In this document: positions 1-13,260 of the stretch, piece after piece
Numbering within the stretch: the first letter of the stretch is position 1
Layout: each line of letters starts with the position of its first letter
Assembly: GCF_001552535.1 (NCBI RefSeq)
Contig: NZ_BCRJ01000062.1
Location: 1 to 64,000 of the forward strand
DNA from: Nocardioides jensenii JCM 1364 = NBRC 14755
GTDB lineage: Bacteria; Actinomycetota; Actinomycetes; Propionibacteriales; Nocardioidaceae
DNA: 64,000 bases
Direction: 5' to 3'
Notes under the pieces: generated by a model
The model's input: the letters and a program-made list of their open reading frames with translations, nothing else
Databases searched by the model: none
Told to the model about the DNA's origin: nothing
Made by a program: the position numbers and the translations under genes

Positions 1-2
1 CG

Positions 3-404
3 CGGCCCGGCGCCCGCCCGGACGCCGGGCGCCTCGAGGTGCCGGTGCGCTACGACGGGGAGGACCTGGCCGAGGTCGCTCGCCTCACCGGGCTCGACGA
101 GCGCGGCGTGATCGAGGCCCACACCGGTCAGGAGTGGACCGTCGCCTTCTGCGGATTCGCGCCCGGGTTCGGTTATCTCGTCGGCACCGACGACCGTCTC
201 CACGTGCCGCGGCGCAGCACGCCACGCACCAAGGTGCCGGCCGGTGCGGTGGCCCTGGCCGGCGAGTTCGCCGGGGTCTACCCGCGCGAGTCGCCGGGCG
301 GCTGGCAGCTGATCGGGCACACCGACGTCGACGCATGGGACCTTGACCGCGACCCGCCGGCCCTACTCTCTCCGGGCATCCGGGTCCGATTCGTGGAGGT
401 CTAG
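3..404 (+). CDS. pxpB: 5-oxoprolinase subunit B, 5' end cut by window edge
   Basis: C-terminal part of the PxpB/KipI (allophanate hydrolase subunit 1) family; the frame is open to the left edge, so the true start lies outside. Seen: the family core GFAPGFGYL, the [13 protein letters not shown] segment, and the [13 protein letters not shown] signature near the end. In known PxpABC systems this subunit works with PxpC in ATP-dependent opening of 5-oxoproline to glutamate, with PxpA (LamB/YcsF) as third partner. The next gene begins 3 bp after the stop, so the two are clearly co-transcribed. PxpA is not visible and may lie upstream of the window. Confidence 0.93.
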   Translation, partial: RPGARPDAGRLEVPVRYDGEDLAEVARLTGLDERGVIEAHTGQEWTVAFCGFAPGFGYLVGTDDRLHVPRRSTPRTKVPAGAVALAGEFAGVYPRESPGGWQLIGHTDVDAWDLDRDPPALLSPGIRVRFVEV

Positions 405-407
405 GGC

Positions 408-1295
408 ATGTGCCGACTCGAAGTGATCGCGGCCGGTCCGCTGGCCACCGTGCAGGACCTCGGCCGTCCCGGGCTGGCCGCGCTCGGCGTCGGACAGTCC
501 GGTGCGGCCGACAGTCAGGCCTTCGGGTTGGCCAACCGGCTCCTCGGCAACCCCCCAGAGGCTGCGGTGATCGAGGTGACGTTCGGTGGGCTCGAGGTGC
601 GCGCCGAGGGTGGCCTGTTCGTTGCCCTCACCGGCGCCCCGTGCCCGATGACGCTCGACGCCCGACAAGTCGCGGCGAACTCGGTGGTCTGGATGCCCGA
701 CGGCGCCACCCTGCGTCTCGGCGTGCCCACCAGCGGGTTGCGCAGCTACCTCGCGGTGCGCGGCGGCTTCGACGTGCCCCCGGTGCTGAGGTCGCGCTCG
801 ACCGACCTCCTCGCCGGGGTCGGTCCGGACCCGCTCGCCGAAGGCACGGTGCTTCCGGTCGGTACGCCGACCGGCGACCTGCCCGACGTGGACCTGGCTC
901 CCGTGTGCCCGCCGAGCGATGACGAGATCGCACTCCGCATCGTGCCCGGCCCGCGCGCGGACTGGTTCACCGATGAGGCGTTGGACGCGCTCGTCGGTGC
1001 GGCGTACGACGTCACCGCCGAGAGCAACCGCATCGGCATGCGCCTGGCCGGGCCGGAGCTGGAACGCGTCGCCGACGCCGAGCTGTCCAGTGAGGGGATG
1101 GTGCGCGGTGCCCTCCAGGTGCCGCCGTCCGGGCAGCCCACGCTCTTCCTGGCCGACCACCCCGTCACCGGTGGCTACCCGGTGATCGCCGTGGTGGTCG
1201 CCGCCGACCTGTCCAAGGCCGCCCAGGCCCGGCCCGGGCAGCGCGTCCGGTTCACCCGCACGACCCTCCCCGGAGGAGATCTCGATGACCTCTGA
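408..1295 (+). CDS. pxpC: 5-oxoprolinase subunit C family (biotin-dependent carboxyltransferase-like)
   Basis: 295 aa, usual family length. Seen: the N-terminal [21 protein letters not shown] block and the [19 protein letters not shown] block typical of PxpC/KipA (allophanate hydrolase subunit 2). The C-terminal block contains [13 protein letters not shown] and [17 protein letters not shown]. With PxpB it should form the catalytic heteromer of prokaryotic 5-oxoprolinase, in the cytoplasm. It starts 3 bp after pxpB, and its end overlaps the next gene by 11 bp, where the ribosome binding site of that gene sits inside the pxpC coding sequence. Translational coupling is likely. Confidence 0.93.
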   Translation: MCRLEVIAAGPLATVQDLGRPGLAALGVGQSGAADSQAFGLANRLLGNPPEAAVIEVTFGGLEVRAEGGLFVALTGAPCPMTLDARQVAANSVVWMPDGATLRLGVPTSGLRSYLAVRGGFDVPPVLRSRSTDLLAGVGPDPLAEGTVLPVGTPTGDLPDVDLAPVCPPSDDEIALRIVPGPRADWFTDEALDALVGAAYDVTAESNRIGMRLAGPELERVADAELSSEGMVRGALQVPPSGQPTLFLADHPVTGGYPVIAVVVAADLSKAAQARPGQRVRFTRTTLPGGDLDDL

Positions 1296-2097
1296 CCTGT
1301 CCGTCCCGAATCGGCCGACCGATCCGGCCAGCCTGTCCCCCGAGGCAGCGCGCGCCCTGTTCCGCGGCGGCCTCCAGGTGCCGACCACGGGCTGGAGCGC
1401 CGGGTGGACGCAGGCCAACCTGATCGCACTCCCGCGCGACCTGGCCTACGACATCCTGCTGTTCGCGCAGCGCAACCCCCGGCCGTGCCCCGTGCTCGAC
1501 GTCACCGAGGTGGGCGCGGTCGACAGCCCGCTCTTCGCCGGCGATCTGCGCACCGACCTGCCGGCGTACGTCGTCTACGAGCACGGCGAGCCGGTGGCGC
1601 AGGTGAGGGACGCGACGGAGTTCTGGCGCGACGACCTGGTCGGGTTCCTGATCGGCTGCTCGTTCACGTTCGAGGCGGCCCTGGCTGAGGCCGGCGTACC
1701 GGTGCGACACATCGAGCAGGGCAGCAACGTGCCGATGTACCGCACCTCGGTCGACTGCCGCCCGGCCGGCAGCCTGTCCGGTCCGATGGTGGTCTCGATG
1801 CGTCCGGTGCCGGCCGCCCAGGTCGCCACGGCCGTGCGGGTGACCTCGCGGTATCCCTCCGTGCACGGCGCGCCGGTCCACGTGGGCGATCCGGCCGCGT
1901 TGGGGATCACCGACCTCGACGCGCCGGACTTCGGCGACGCGGTGGAGATCCGGGCCGGCGAGGTGCCGGTCTTCTGGGCCTGCGGCGTCACCCCGCAGGC
2001 GGCCGTCATGGCGTCGCGCCCGGCCTTCGCGATCGGGCATGCGCCCGGCCACATGGCGATCACCGACGCCCGCGACAGCGCCTACCTCGTGCCCTGA
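1285..2097 (+). CDS. putative hydro-lyase, DUF1445/YcsI family
   Basis: 270 aa, full length for the DUF1445 (YcsI) family, often annotated as putative hydro-lyase and related to mammalian D-glutamate cyclase. Seen: the [19 protein letters not shown] start region, the conserved [10 protein letters not shown] block and a C-terminal [11 protein letters not shown] segment. A GGAGGAG ribosome site lies just before the ATG, inside the end of pxpC. Family genes commonly sit next to the 5-oxoprolinase subunits, so a role in 5-oxoproline or D-glutamate handling is reasonable. The exact reaction cannot be read from sequence. Its last 16 bp overlap the end of the convergent TetR gene. Confidence 0.88.
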   Translation: MTSDLSVPNRPTDPASLSPEAARALFRGGLQVPTTGWSAGWTQANLIALPRDLAYDILLFAQRNPRPCPVLDVTEVGAVDSPLFAGDLRTDLPAYVVYEHGEPVAQVRDATEFWRDDLVGFLIGCSFTFEAALAEAGVPVRHIEQGSNVPMYRTSVDCRPAGSLSGPMVVSMRPVPAAQVATAVRVTSRYPSVHGAPVHVGDPAALGITDLDAPDFGDAVEIRAGEVPVFWACGVTPQAAVMASRPAFAIGHAPGHMAITDARDSAYLVP

Positions 2098-2687
2098 CTG
2101 GTCAGCGCCAGCTCGACCAGGCTCCGGGCCGCGGCGTGCGCGGCTTCCGCGGCGCCCGCGGCACTGGTGATGGAGTAGGCGACGATCGCACCCTCGTGCA
2201 GGCTGAGCAGCTGGACGGCGAGTGGCTCGGGCTCCACGATCCCTGCCTGGGTGAGGCTCGTGCGGAAGTGGTCGAGCAGCCAGGTCTTCTCCTCCACGAT
2301 CACGTCCCGTCCGGGGTGGTCGCCGTCGTGCAGCTCTCCGAAGGCGTTGATGAAGCTGCACCCGCGGGTGCACTCGTCCAGCCAGAGCGGGAGCACGTCG
2401 AACGGTGCCAGGATCCGCGGCAGCGGGTCGGCGCCGGCCTCCCCGAGGCGGGCCTCGATCATCGAGCGCCAGCGACGGTCGCGTGACCGGAGGTACGCCG
2501 TCACCAGGCCGTCCTTGGAACCGAACCGGTCGTAGAGCGTCCGCTTCGTGACCCCGGACTCGGCGGCGATGGTGTCGACGCCCACCGCATGGATGCCCTG
2601 CTCGTAGAAGAGCCGGGACGCGGTGTCGAGGATTCGCCGGGCACCCGGCGTCAGTGAGTCGAGGTCGGCCGTGGGGGTGGCGGGCAT
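2082..2687 (-). CDS. TetR/AcrR family transcriptional regulator
   Basis: 201 aa with an N-terminal helix-turn-helix at roughly residues 10-60; [26 protein letters not shown] is the usual TetR recognition helix region, cited here only by its pattern. The C-terminal ligand domain carries a conserved [13 protein letters not shown] stretch seen in this subgroup. I chose the ATG at 2687 because it begins just before the HTH domain. Directly upstream lie two near-identical 18-bp sites (2707-2724, 2741-2758), so autoregulation and control of the divergent genes at 2770 and 2910 are likely. The 3' end overlaps the DUF1445 gene on the opposite strand. Confidence 0.9.
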   Translation of the reverse strand: MPATPTADLDSLTPGARRILDTASRLFYEQGIHAVGVDTIAAESGVTKRTLYDRFGSKDGLVTAYLRSRDRRWRSMIEARLGEAGADPLPRILAPFDVLPLWLDECTRGCSFINAFGELHDGDHPGRDVIVEEKTWLLDHFRTSLTQAGIVEPEPLAVQLLSLHEGAIVAYSITSAAGAAEAAHAAARSLVELALTSQGTR

Positions 2688-2706
2688 TCTCGAGAATCTC
2701 CTTGCA

Positions 2707-2758
2707 TTCACAGATCTGTGTACCTATGGTGGAAGGCAACTTCACAGATCAGTGTACC
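2707..2758. promoter_or_regulatory. two-site operator between TetR gene and divergent genes
   Basis: Two 18-bp copies, TTCACAGATCTGTGTACC at 2707-2724 and TTCACAGATCAGTGTACC at 2741-2758, differ at one base and are spaced 34 bp apart. The first contains a perfect 12-bp palindrome, CACAGATCTGTG (2709-2720). TetR proteins usually bind such palindromes next to their own gene. The sites fill the gap between the regulator and the 50-aa ORF on the plus strand. Confidence 0.75.
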
Positions 2759-2769
2759 AAGGAGTGGTG

Positions 2770-2922
2770 ATGGGACCCAGGAAGCGAATGCTCAGCAGGT
2801 GGATGCGCGAGTTCGCGGCCGGCGTGGACGCCGGTCACGCCATGCGGCACGGGCGTCAGGTGCACGCCGACTCTGTTGCCAGGCACCACCGGCACGGACG
2901 GAGCGCGCCGTGGGACAGCTGA
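2770..2922 (+). CDS. small hypothetical protein, 50 aa
   Basis: A 50-residue basic, histidine-rich protein starting MGPRKRMLSRWMREFAAG. Support for translation: an AAGGAG ribosome site five bases before the ATG, immediate position after the TetR operator, and a 13-bp overlap with the downstream ParB-like gene. I do not recognise a domain. The amphipathic basic N-terminal half could contact membrane or nucleic acid, but that is speculation. Most likely it is the first gene of a TetR-controlled pair. Confidence 0.55.
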   Translation: MGPRKRMLSRWMREFAAGVDAGHAMRHGRQVHADSVARHHRHGRSAPWDS

Positions 2923-3647
2923 GGTGGCGCAGGCCGACGACGACCCTGATCCCGTTGTACGACGCCCTGGACGCCTTGGGCGATGCAGGGACGATGGGGC
3001 GACACGAGGGCATCGTTCCGCTCGCCGCGGTGGTCGGCAGTGCGGCACGCGCCCAGGACTTCGACGAGGACTTCGGTCTCACCAACCCGGCGCTGCGCGG
3101 CCGGCGAGACGGGTTGGTCGCGATGCTTCGTGCCGGTGACCCTCTCGGGCCGGTCGACCTGGTCCAGCTGGGCGAGCTCTACTTCGTGCGCGACGGGCAC
3201 CACCGTGTCTCGGCGGCCAAGAGCCTGGGCTGGGACAGCCTGCCGGCGAGGGTCACCCGAGTCTGCACGGTCGCCTACGCGATGTGCTGCCTGCGCAGGT
3301 CACACCTGCCCAGCAAGGCGGCCGAACGCAGGTTCCTGGAGCGCGTGCCGCTGCCCGACGACGTACGCCGTGACCTCTGGCTCGACGCCCCCGCTGACTG
3401 GGGCCGGCTGGCGGACTCGGCCGAGGCCTGGGCGCATCGCACGCGCAGCAGGCGGTGCGAGCCGGTCACCGATTCCGAGCTCGCCGCGTCGTGGTGGCGT
3501 GACGAGGTGGTCCCGGTGCTCGACCGGCTGCGTCCACGCGTCACGGACCTGCGCGACGTGCAGCTCTACGTCACCGCGCTCGCGGTCCGGGATCGGCTCG
3601 GGTCCTCGGACTGGCCCGACGACCTCGCCGAGCGGGTTGCTTCCTGA
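2910..3647 (+). CDS. ParB-like nuclease-domain protein
   Basis: 245 aa from a GTG start overlapping the small ORF before it. Seen: IVPLAAVVGSAARAQDFDEDF, then the core ELYFVRDGHHRVSAAKSLG near residue 95, which is the ParB/sulfiredoxin-fold motif. Unlike true partition ParB there is no clear helix-turn-helix or CTP-switch tail; the rest is a charged helical region. Stand-alone proteins of this kind are common in actinobacteria and are annotated as ParB-like nucleases without known role. The context (TetR operator, tiny upstream gene) suggests stress- or ligand-controlled expression, not chromosome partition. Confidence 0.75.
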   Translation: MGQLRWRRPTTTLIPLYDALDALGDAGTMGRHEGIVPLAAVVGSAARAQDFDEDFGLTNPALRGRRDGLVAMLRAGDPLGPVDLVQLGELYFVRDGHHRVSAAKSLGWDSLPARVTRVCTVAYAMCCLRRSHLPSKAAERRFLERVPLPDDVRRDLWLDAPADWGRLADSAEAWAHRTRSRRCEPVTDSELAASWWRDEVVPVLDRLRPRVTDLRDVQLYVTALAVRDRLGSSDWPDDLAERVAS

Positions 3648-3649
3648 AG

Positions 3650-3671
3650 CCACCCGACGCTGCCGGGGTGG
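3650..3671 (+). terminator. possible hairpin after ParB-like gene
   Basis: CCACCC (3650-3655) and GGGTGG (3666-3671) can form a 6-bp GC stem with a 10-nt loop just after the stop at 3647 and before the end of the convergent stress-protein gene. There is no T-run, as is normal in actinobacteria. Weak evidence. Confidence 0.35.
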
Positions 3672-3697
3672 GTGCGACGTACGTTGCCCAGCGGCGC

Positions 3698-4588
3698 CTA
3701 GGGGCTGACCTGCCCGCGCAGCCGGGGCAGCACGATCACCGGCACCGGCGAGTGGCGCAGGATCCGCGCCGCGGTGGAGCCGAGGAACACGCTGGCCACG
3801 GGGCCGTGGTGGCTGGAGCCGACGACGAGCAGGTCGCCCGGCTGCCAGTCGGGCACACGCAGGGCGTTGTTCCAGCCGTCACCCTCGGCCACCCTCGCTC
3901 CAGTCACACTCACCTCACGCGATCCGAGCAGCTCGGCGAACTCGCGGTGGGCGCGGGTCACCTCCTCGTGCCAGGCGCGGATCACCGCGCCCGAGGCGAA
4001 GGCCGCGTTGGCCGACCGTTGGCGCACGAGGAAGGTCACCACCTCGACCTCGGCGCCCAGGCTCGCGGCCAGGGCGGCGACGGGCTCGGCCAGTGCGACG
4101 TCACCACGCGTCGGTTCCATCGCGAGCACGATGCGGCGTACCGCGCCGTCGTCCTGGTAGCCGCGCGGAGCGAGGGCGACCGGAACAGCCGAGCTGTGCA
4201 CGAGCCGGTCAGTGGTGCTGCCGAGCGCGATGCGACCCAGACTGCCGACGGTGGCCGAGCCGGCCACCAGCAAGGTGGCCTTGCGGCGTACGCCCTCGTC
4301 GCGCAGCACCTGTGGCACGGAACGGCCGGTGCGCACCACCGTCTCGGCGGTGACGTCTGCGGGCAGCACATCTCGGGCGGCGGCGATCGCCTCCCGCGCC
4401 GAGTTGTTCAGGTGGGCTCGCCACTCGGCGTCGACATGGTGGGCGTCGCGCAGCCCCGGCGCATCGAAGGCGTCGTGCACCACGCAGCACAGCACCAGGG
4501 GCAGGCCCGTGGTGCTGGCGAGCTGCCCCGCCAGCCGCAGCCCTGCGGTGCTGCGGACATCGGGGCCGAATCCGACGACGATGCTCAC
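3698..4588 (-). CDS. universal stress protein, two tandem UspA domains
   Basis: 296 aa with two UspA domains. Domain 1 (about 1-150) starts SIVVGFGPDVRST and ends with GSLGRIALGSTTDRL...VPVALAP. Domain 2 (about 155-296) ends with GSSHHGPVASVFLGSTAARIL then VPVIVLP. Each has the G-x2-G-x9-G-[ST] type ATP-binding loop, best in domain 2. The GTG start overlaps the stop of the permease gene by four bases (GTGA), so it is translationally coupled to it. Such permease-Usp pairs are common; a nucleotide-dependent regulatory or protective role for the transporter is plausible but not proven. Confidence 0.9.
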   Translation of the reverse strand: MSIVVGFGPDVRSTAGLRLAGQLASTTGLPLVLCCVVHDAFDAPGLRDAHHVDAEWRAHLNNSAREAIAAARDVLPADVTAETVVRTGRSVPQVLRDEGVRRKATLLVAGSATVGSLGRIALGSTTDRLVHSSAVPVALAPRGYQDDGAVRRIVLAMEPTRGDVALAEPVAALAASLGAEVEVVTFLVRQRSANAAFASGAVIRAWHEEVTRAHREFAELLGSREVSVTGARVAEGDGWNNALRVPDWQPGDLLVVGSSHHGPVASVFLGSTAARILRHSPVPVIVLPRLRGQVSP

Positions 4589-6084
4589 GCGCTCGCCTCC
4601 TCTGCACGGGCCTTGGCACGCTTGCCGACCTTGGAGTGCCGGTAGCCGTAGCAGGCGTAGACCACGAAGCCGAGCAGCAGCCAGACCAGGAAGCGCAGCC
4701 AGGTCTCGACCGCGAGGCTGGCCATCAGGGCGAGGCAGCAGACCACCGACGCGATCGGCACCAGCGGCACCAGCGGGGTGCGGAAGGGGCGCTTCATGTC
4801 CGGCTGGGTGCGGCGCAGCACGGCGACCGCGACCGAGACCACGACGAACGCGAACAGCGTGCCGATGCTGACCATCTCGGCCAGCACGGAGATCGGGATC
4901 AGGCCGGCCAGCAGGGCCACCGCGCCGACCGTCAGCGAGGTCATCAGCACCGGGGTGCCCCACGTCGGGTGCACCCGGCTGAAGATCGGGGGCAGCAGGC
5001 CGTCGCGGGCGATCGCGAAGCCGATGCGTCCCATCGCGACGAGGTCGACCAGGATCACGGAGCTGAGTCCGGCGACGGCGGCGATGCCGACCAGGATTCC
5101 GGCCCAGCCGAGCCCGACCTGGTCGAAGACGTCGGCCACCGCGTCACCCTCGGACAGATCCTTGTAGTGCACCATGCCGGTCAGCACCAGGCAGACACCG
5201 ACGTAGAGAAGGGTGCAGATGCCGAGCGTGCCGAGCAGCCCCATCGGCATGTCGCGTGCGGGCTTCTTGGTCTCCTCGCCGAGGTTGGCCACCGCCTCGA
5301 ACCCGCTGTAGGCGAAGAAGACCACGGCGGCGGCGACGAACACACCGGCAACGCCGTACGTCGACGGCTCGATGCCGGTGACGAACTGCCACAGCGGGGC
5401 GGTCAGGGACCCGCTGTCGCTGCCACCGGACTCGGCCTTCGGGATGAACGGGGTCAGGTTGTCGGTCTTGACGTAGAAGAAGCCCACCGCGATCACGAAG
5501 AGACAGACGATCACCTTGATCGCCACCAGCCCGTTGGTCACCCACTTGGACTCGCGGATGCCCCGGATGGCGACGTAGCCGAGCACGAGGGTGATCGCGA
5601 TCGCGCCGACGTTGATCACCGACCCCTCCTCCCCGAACCATTTCTGCGGAAGGTCGAAGACGCCCGCGACGTAGCCGGACCAGCCACGGGCCACCACCGC
5701 CGCACCCAGTGCGAACTCGAGGATCAGGTCCCACGCGATCACCCACGCGAAGATCTCGCCGATCGTCGTGTAGGCGTAGGTGTAGGAGCTGCCCGCGGTC
5801 GGAACGGCGGCGGCCAGCTCGGCGTAGCAGAGGGCGGCCAACAGGCTGACGAACCCGGCGATCAGGAAGCTGATCACCACCGCCGGTCCGGCGTTCTCCT
5901 TGGCCTGCAGACCGGTCAGGGTGAAGATGCCGGTGCCGATCACGATGCCGATGCCGAACCCGATCAGGTCACGGGCGGAGAGGTTCTGTTTGAGGTGGCC
6001 GGCGTGCTCGTCCTCGGGGTCTGCATCGTTCTGGTGGATGACGTCGTCGACGTGCTTGGTCCGAGTCAGATCCGAGAAATTCAT
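4585..6084 (-). CDS. APC-family amino acid permease
   Basis: About 499 aa with roughly 12 membrane segments. Seen: the first-helix hallmark GIGIVIGTGIFTLTG, then CYAELAAAVPTAGSSYTYAY, and an FFAYSGFEAVANLGEE segment typical of cationic amino-acid transporters (YfnA/CAT group). An in-frame ATG lies 18 bp further upstream; I preferred 6084 because the protein then opens MNFSDLTRTKHVDDVI, which resembles family members. The likely substrate is a basic or neutral amino acid taken up by proton symport. It heads an operon with the universal stress protein. Confidence 0.9.
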   Translation of the reverse strand: MNFSDLTRTKHVDDVIHQNDADPEDEHAGHLKQNLSARDLIGFGIGIVIGTGIFTLTGLQAKENAGPAVVISFLIAGFVSLLAALCYAELAAAVPTAGSSYTYAYTTIGEIFAWVIAWDLILEFALGAAVVARGWSGYVAGVFDLPQKWFGEEGSVINVGAIAITLVLGYVAIRGIRESKWVTNGLVAIKVIVCLFVIAVGFFYVKTDNLTPFIPKAESGGSDSGSLTAPLWQFVTGIEPSTYGVAGVFVAAAVVFFAYSGFEAVANLGEETKKPARDMPMGLLGTLGICTLLYVGVCLVLTGMVHYKDLSEGDAVADVFDQVGLGWAGILVGIAAVAGLSSVILVDLVAMGRIGFAIARDGLLPPIFSRVHPTWGTPVLMTSLTVGAVALLAGLIPISVLAEMVSIGTLFAFVVVSVAVAVLRRTQPDMKRPFRTPLVPLVPIASVVCCLALMASLAVETWLRFLVWLLLGFVVYACYGYRHSKVGKRAKARAEEASA

Positions 6085-6144
6085 CTCTCGAAGGTAGGAC
6101 ATACCAAGGGAAATTCGTCGCGTTTGCCGTCGCTCTCGGCGTGT

Positions 6145-6159
6145 GACACTGGGCGGGTG
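6145..6159 (+). promoter_or_regulatory. -10-like box abutting leaderless start of cation transporter
   Basis: GACACT at 6145-6150 is followed by six bases and the GTG at 6157; transcription would begin on the start codon. No ribosome site is visible. This spacing recurs across the window and supports the chosen start. Confidence 0.5.
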
Positions 6160-7092
6160 CCCGAGCAGAAGCAGTCCTCCGGATCCCTGCTGACCGTGAT
6201 CGTGGCCCTCGTCGCCAACGCGCTGGTGGCGCTGGCGAAGTCAGCGGCCGCGGCGTTCACCGGCTCGGCAGCGATGGTCGCCGAGGCAGCGCACTCCTGG
6301 GCCGACACCGGCAACGAGGTGTTCCTGCTCTTCGCCGAACGCGCCGGCAGTCGTGAGCGCGACGAGACCCACCCGCGCGGCTACGGCAGGGCGACGTACG
6401 TCTGGTCGCTGGTGGCCGCCTTCGGTCTGTTCGCGGCCGGTTCGGTGGTCTCGGTGTGGCACGGCCTCACCGAGCTCACCGGCGAGGGCGAGGACCCGGA
6501 CCACCTCATCAACTACGTCGTGCTCGGCGTGGCCTTCGTGCTCGAGGGAGTCTCGCTGCTCCAGGCCACCAGGCAGGTCGTGGGCGAGGCCAGGACGTGG
6601 GGGATGCGGCCGTTGAAGTTCGTGGACCGCACCTCGGACTCCACCCTGCGGGCGGTGTTCATGGAGGACTCGGCAGCGATCGCCGGACTGCTGCTCGCCG
6701 CCGCCGGCATCGGGCTGCACGAGCTGACCGGCAACGCCGTCTTCGACGCGCTGGGTTCGATCGCCGTCGGCGTGCTGCTCGGCTTCGTGGCGATCTTCCT
6801 CATGCGCCGCAACATGGACTACCTGCTCGGCCAGGAGATCTCGCCGGAGCTCGAGGAGCGCATCCTGGCCACGCTCAAGCAGCGTCCCGAGATCAACCGG
6901 GTCAGCTACCTGCATGTGGAGTACGTCGGCCCGCACCGCTTCTTCATCGTCGCCGCAGTGGACCTGACCGGGGACGACCGGGAGACCGAGCTCGCCATTC
7001 GGCTGCGCGGCCTCGAGGCCGAGCTCGAGCAGGAGGAGATGATCGAGGACGCCGTGCTCACCCTCGCCGTGCTCTCGGAGCCGACGCTGTAG
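6157..7092 (+). CDS. cation diffusion facilitator transporter, ZnT9-like
   Basis: 311 aa with about six membrane segments in the N-terminal 200 residues and a soluble C-terminal domain. Seen: AHSWADTGNEVFLLF in the second helix, giving the HxxxD metal pair, and EDSAAIAGLLLAAAGIGL in the fifth, where classical zinc exporters have a second HxxxD. The E-D-x-A-A pattern instead matches the SLC30A9 (ZnT9) branch. The C-terminal YLLGQEISPELEERI region is also typical. Likely metal efflux or exchange at the cytoplasmic membrane; ion specificity is uncertain. It is divergent from the permease gene. Confidence 0.87.
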   Translation: MPEQKQSSGSLLTVIVALVANALVALAKSAAAAFTGSAAMVAEAAHSWADTGNEVFLLFAERAGSRERDETHPRGYGRATYVWSLVAAFGLFAAGSVVSVWHGLTELTGEGEDPDHLINYVVLGVAFVLEGVSLLQATRQVVGEARTWGMRPLKFVDRTSDSTLRAVFMEDSAAIAGLLLAAAGIGLHELTGNAVFDALGSIAVGVLLGFVAIFLMRRNMDYLLGQEISPELEERILATLKQRPEINRVSYLHVEYVGPHRFFIVAAVDLTGDDRETELAIRLRGLEAELEQEEMIEDAVLTLAVLSEPTL

Positions 7093-7103
7093 GTGGCGAG
7101 CGG

Positions 7104-7715
7104 TCAGAGACCGGGGCGTCGGTAGGTCAGGTGGTTGACGTGCGGGGTGCTGCGCACCGACGCGATCTCGAGACTGATCTGCGGCACGCCGGCGAACACC
7201 CGTGAGCCTTCGTCGCCCGGGTCGCCGGCGGTGAACGGCACCACGTGCAGTCGCAGCTCGTCGATCAGGCCGAGGGCCAGGCACTGGTTGACCGTCCGGG
7301 CGCCGCCGGTGACCGACACGTTGCGGTCGCCCGCCTGTGCCTTGGCCTGCGCCATCGCCGACTCGACGCCGTCGGTGACGAAGTGGAACGTGCTGCCGCC
7401 CTCCATCGGGATCGACTCCCGTGCGTGGTGGCTGACCACGAAGACCGGCCCGTGGTAGGGCGGGTTGTCGCCCCACCAGCCCTTCCACTCCGGGTCGTGC
7501 TCACCCCTGCCGGCGGTGAACATGTTGCGTCCCATGACGAAGGCGCCGGCGTCGACGATCGCGGCCACCTCGGCCGCGTTCTCGTCGCCGTGCTCGAACA
7601 TCCAGGAGTGCAGGTGCTCCACGGGGAAGTCGCCGAACGGCTGCTCGAGCCGCTGGTTCGGCCCGGCCGAGTAGCCGTCGAGGGTGATGCCGAGATCTGC
7701 GTGGACGAGGCCCAT
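7104..7715 (-). CDS. dihydrofolate reductase/RibD C-terminal-like reductase
   Basis: 203 aa. It begins MGLVHADLGITLDGYSAGPN, the common start of DHFR-family proteins related to the RibD C-terminal domain, and contains FVMGRNMF near residue 70, a VTGGARTVNQCLALGLIDEL block, and a C-terminal HLTYRR. The AAGGAG ribosome site seven bases before the ATG fixes the start. It probably binds NADPH and reduces a small molecule. These proteins are numerous in actinobacteria and mostly uncharacterised; nothing nearby suggests a riboflavin pathway. It is convergent with the cation transporter, 11 bp apart. Confidence 0.88.
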   Translation of the reverse strand: MGLVHADLGITLDGYSAGPNQRLEQPFGDFPVEHLHSWMFEHGDENAAEVAAIVDAGAFVMGRNMFTAGRGEHDPEWKGWWGDNPPYHGPVFVVSHHARESIPMEGGSTFHFVTDGVESAMAQAKAQAGDRNVSVTGGARTVNQCLALGLIDELRLHVVPFTAGDPGDEGSRVFAGVPQISLEIASVRSTPHVNHLTYRRPGL

Positions 7716-7844
7716 GTGGTGCTCCTTGGGGGTGGGTGGTGGGTGGGTCGAGGGCTGGTGGTGGGTGCGCCGTGCCTTGAACCCTCGGCGATCAGACCAC
7801 GAGCCCTGGCAGAAGTCATCGGCCGATCCGAGCATGAACCCCGT

Positions 7845-7898
7845 GAGTGCACGATTCCTGTCGGGAATCGGCGAGAACCGGACAGGAACCGTGCACTC
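7845..7898. repeat. 54-bp palindromic element, copy 1
   Basis: Arms GAGTGCACGATTCCTGTC (7845-7862) and GACAGGAACCGTGCACTC (7881-7898) are complementary except for one base, around an 18-bp centre. A second element of the same length and ends lies at 27225-27278. Here it sits in the 319-bp gap between two divergent genes, so it is not a simple terminator. The same gap holds a direct 12-bp repeat ACCGGACAGGAA (7877-7888, 7928-7939) and two 14-bp copies of GTCGGATCCGCACC (7982-7995, 7999-8012) just before the UvrA-like gene, possibly operator sites. Confidence 0.7.
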
Positions 7899-8034
7899 GA
7901 CGGCGGCTCGGGAGCCGACCTCGGAGCACCGGACAGGAATCGAGAAGCGCAGGGCACGGCGGCCTGCTTGGATTGGTGCTGGTCGGATCCGCACCGAAGT
8001 CGGATCCGCACCGCCGCCCGAGAGATGGAGAACG

Positions 8035-10392
<2,358 letters not shown>

Positions 10393-10412
10393 CTCGCTGC
10401 CCCGAATCCATA

Positions 10413-10448
10413 CTTGACTCGTTCAAGAGACGTGCGAGGATGGAGGGC
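10413..10448 (+). promoter_or_regulatory. furA promoter with CTTGA/TCAAG operator
   Basis: TTGACT (10414-10419) and GAGGAT (10436-10441) are spaced 16 bp, and the -10 ends seven bases before the ATG at 10449, implying a leaderless mRNA. The inverted repeat CTTGA (10413-10417) / TCAAG (10423-10427) overlaps the -35. FurA proteins of actinobacteria are known to bind just upstream of their own gene, so this is the expected autoregulatory site. Confidence 0.6.
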
Positions 10449-13102
<2,654 letters not shown>

Positions 13103-13125
13103 CCCACCCGATGTGACGCGGGGCC

Positions 13126-13167
13126 GTGGTCGCTCCACACATGCTGTGACGCGTGTGGAGCGACCAC
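13126..13167 (+). terminator. perfect 15-bp hairpin after katG
   Basis: GTGGTCGCTCCACAC (13126-13140) and its exact complement (13153-13167) flank a 12-nt loop, 24 bp after the katG stop. No T-run follows. It could terminate furA-katG transcription; it may also belong to a wider class of intergenic palindromes seen in this window. Confidence 0.65.
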
Positions 13168-13260
13168 ACCAGCGTGCCCGGTGCGAGGTCTGTGGCCGCG
13201 CTTGCAACGGTCGGCGAGCCTGCCTGAGACGCCGTACGTCGTGTGCGGCAGGCTGGTGCC

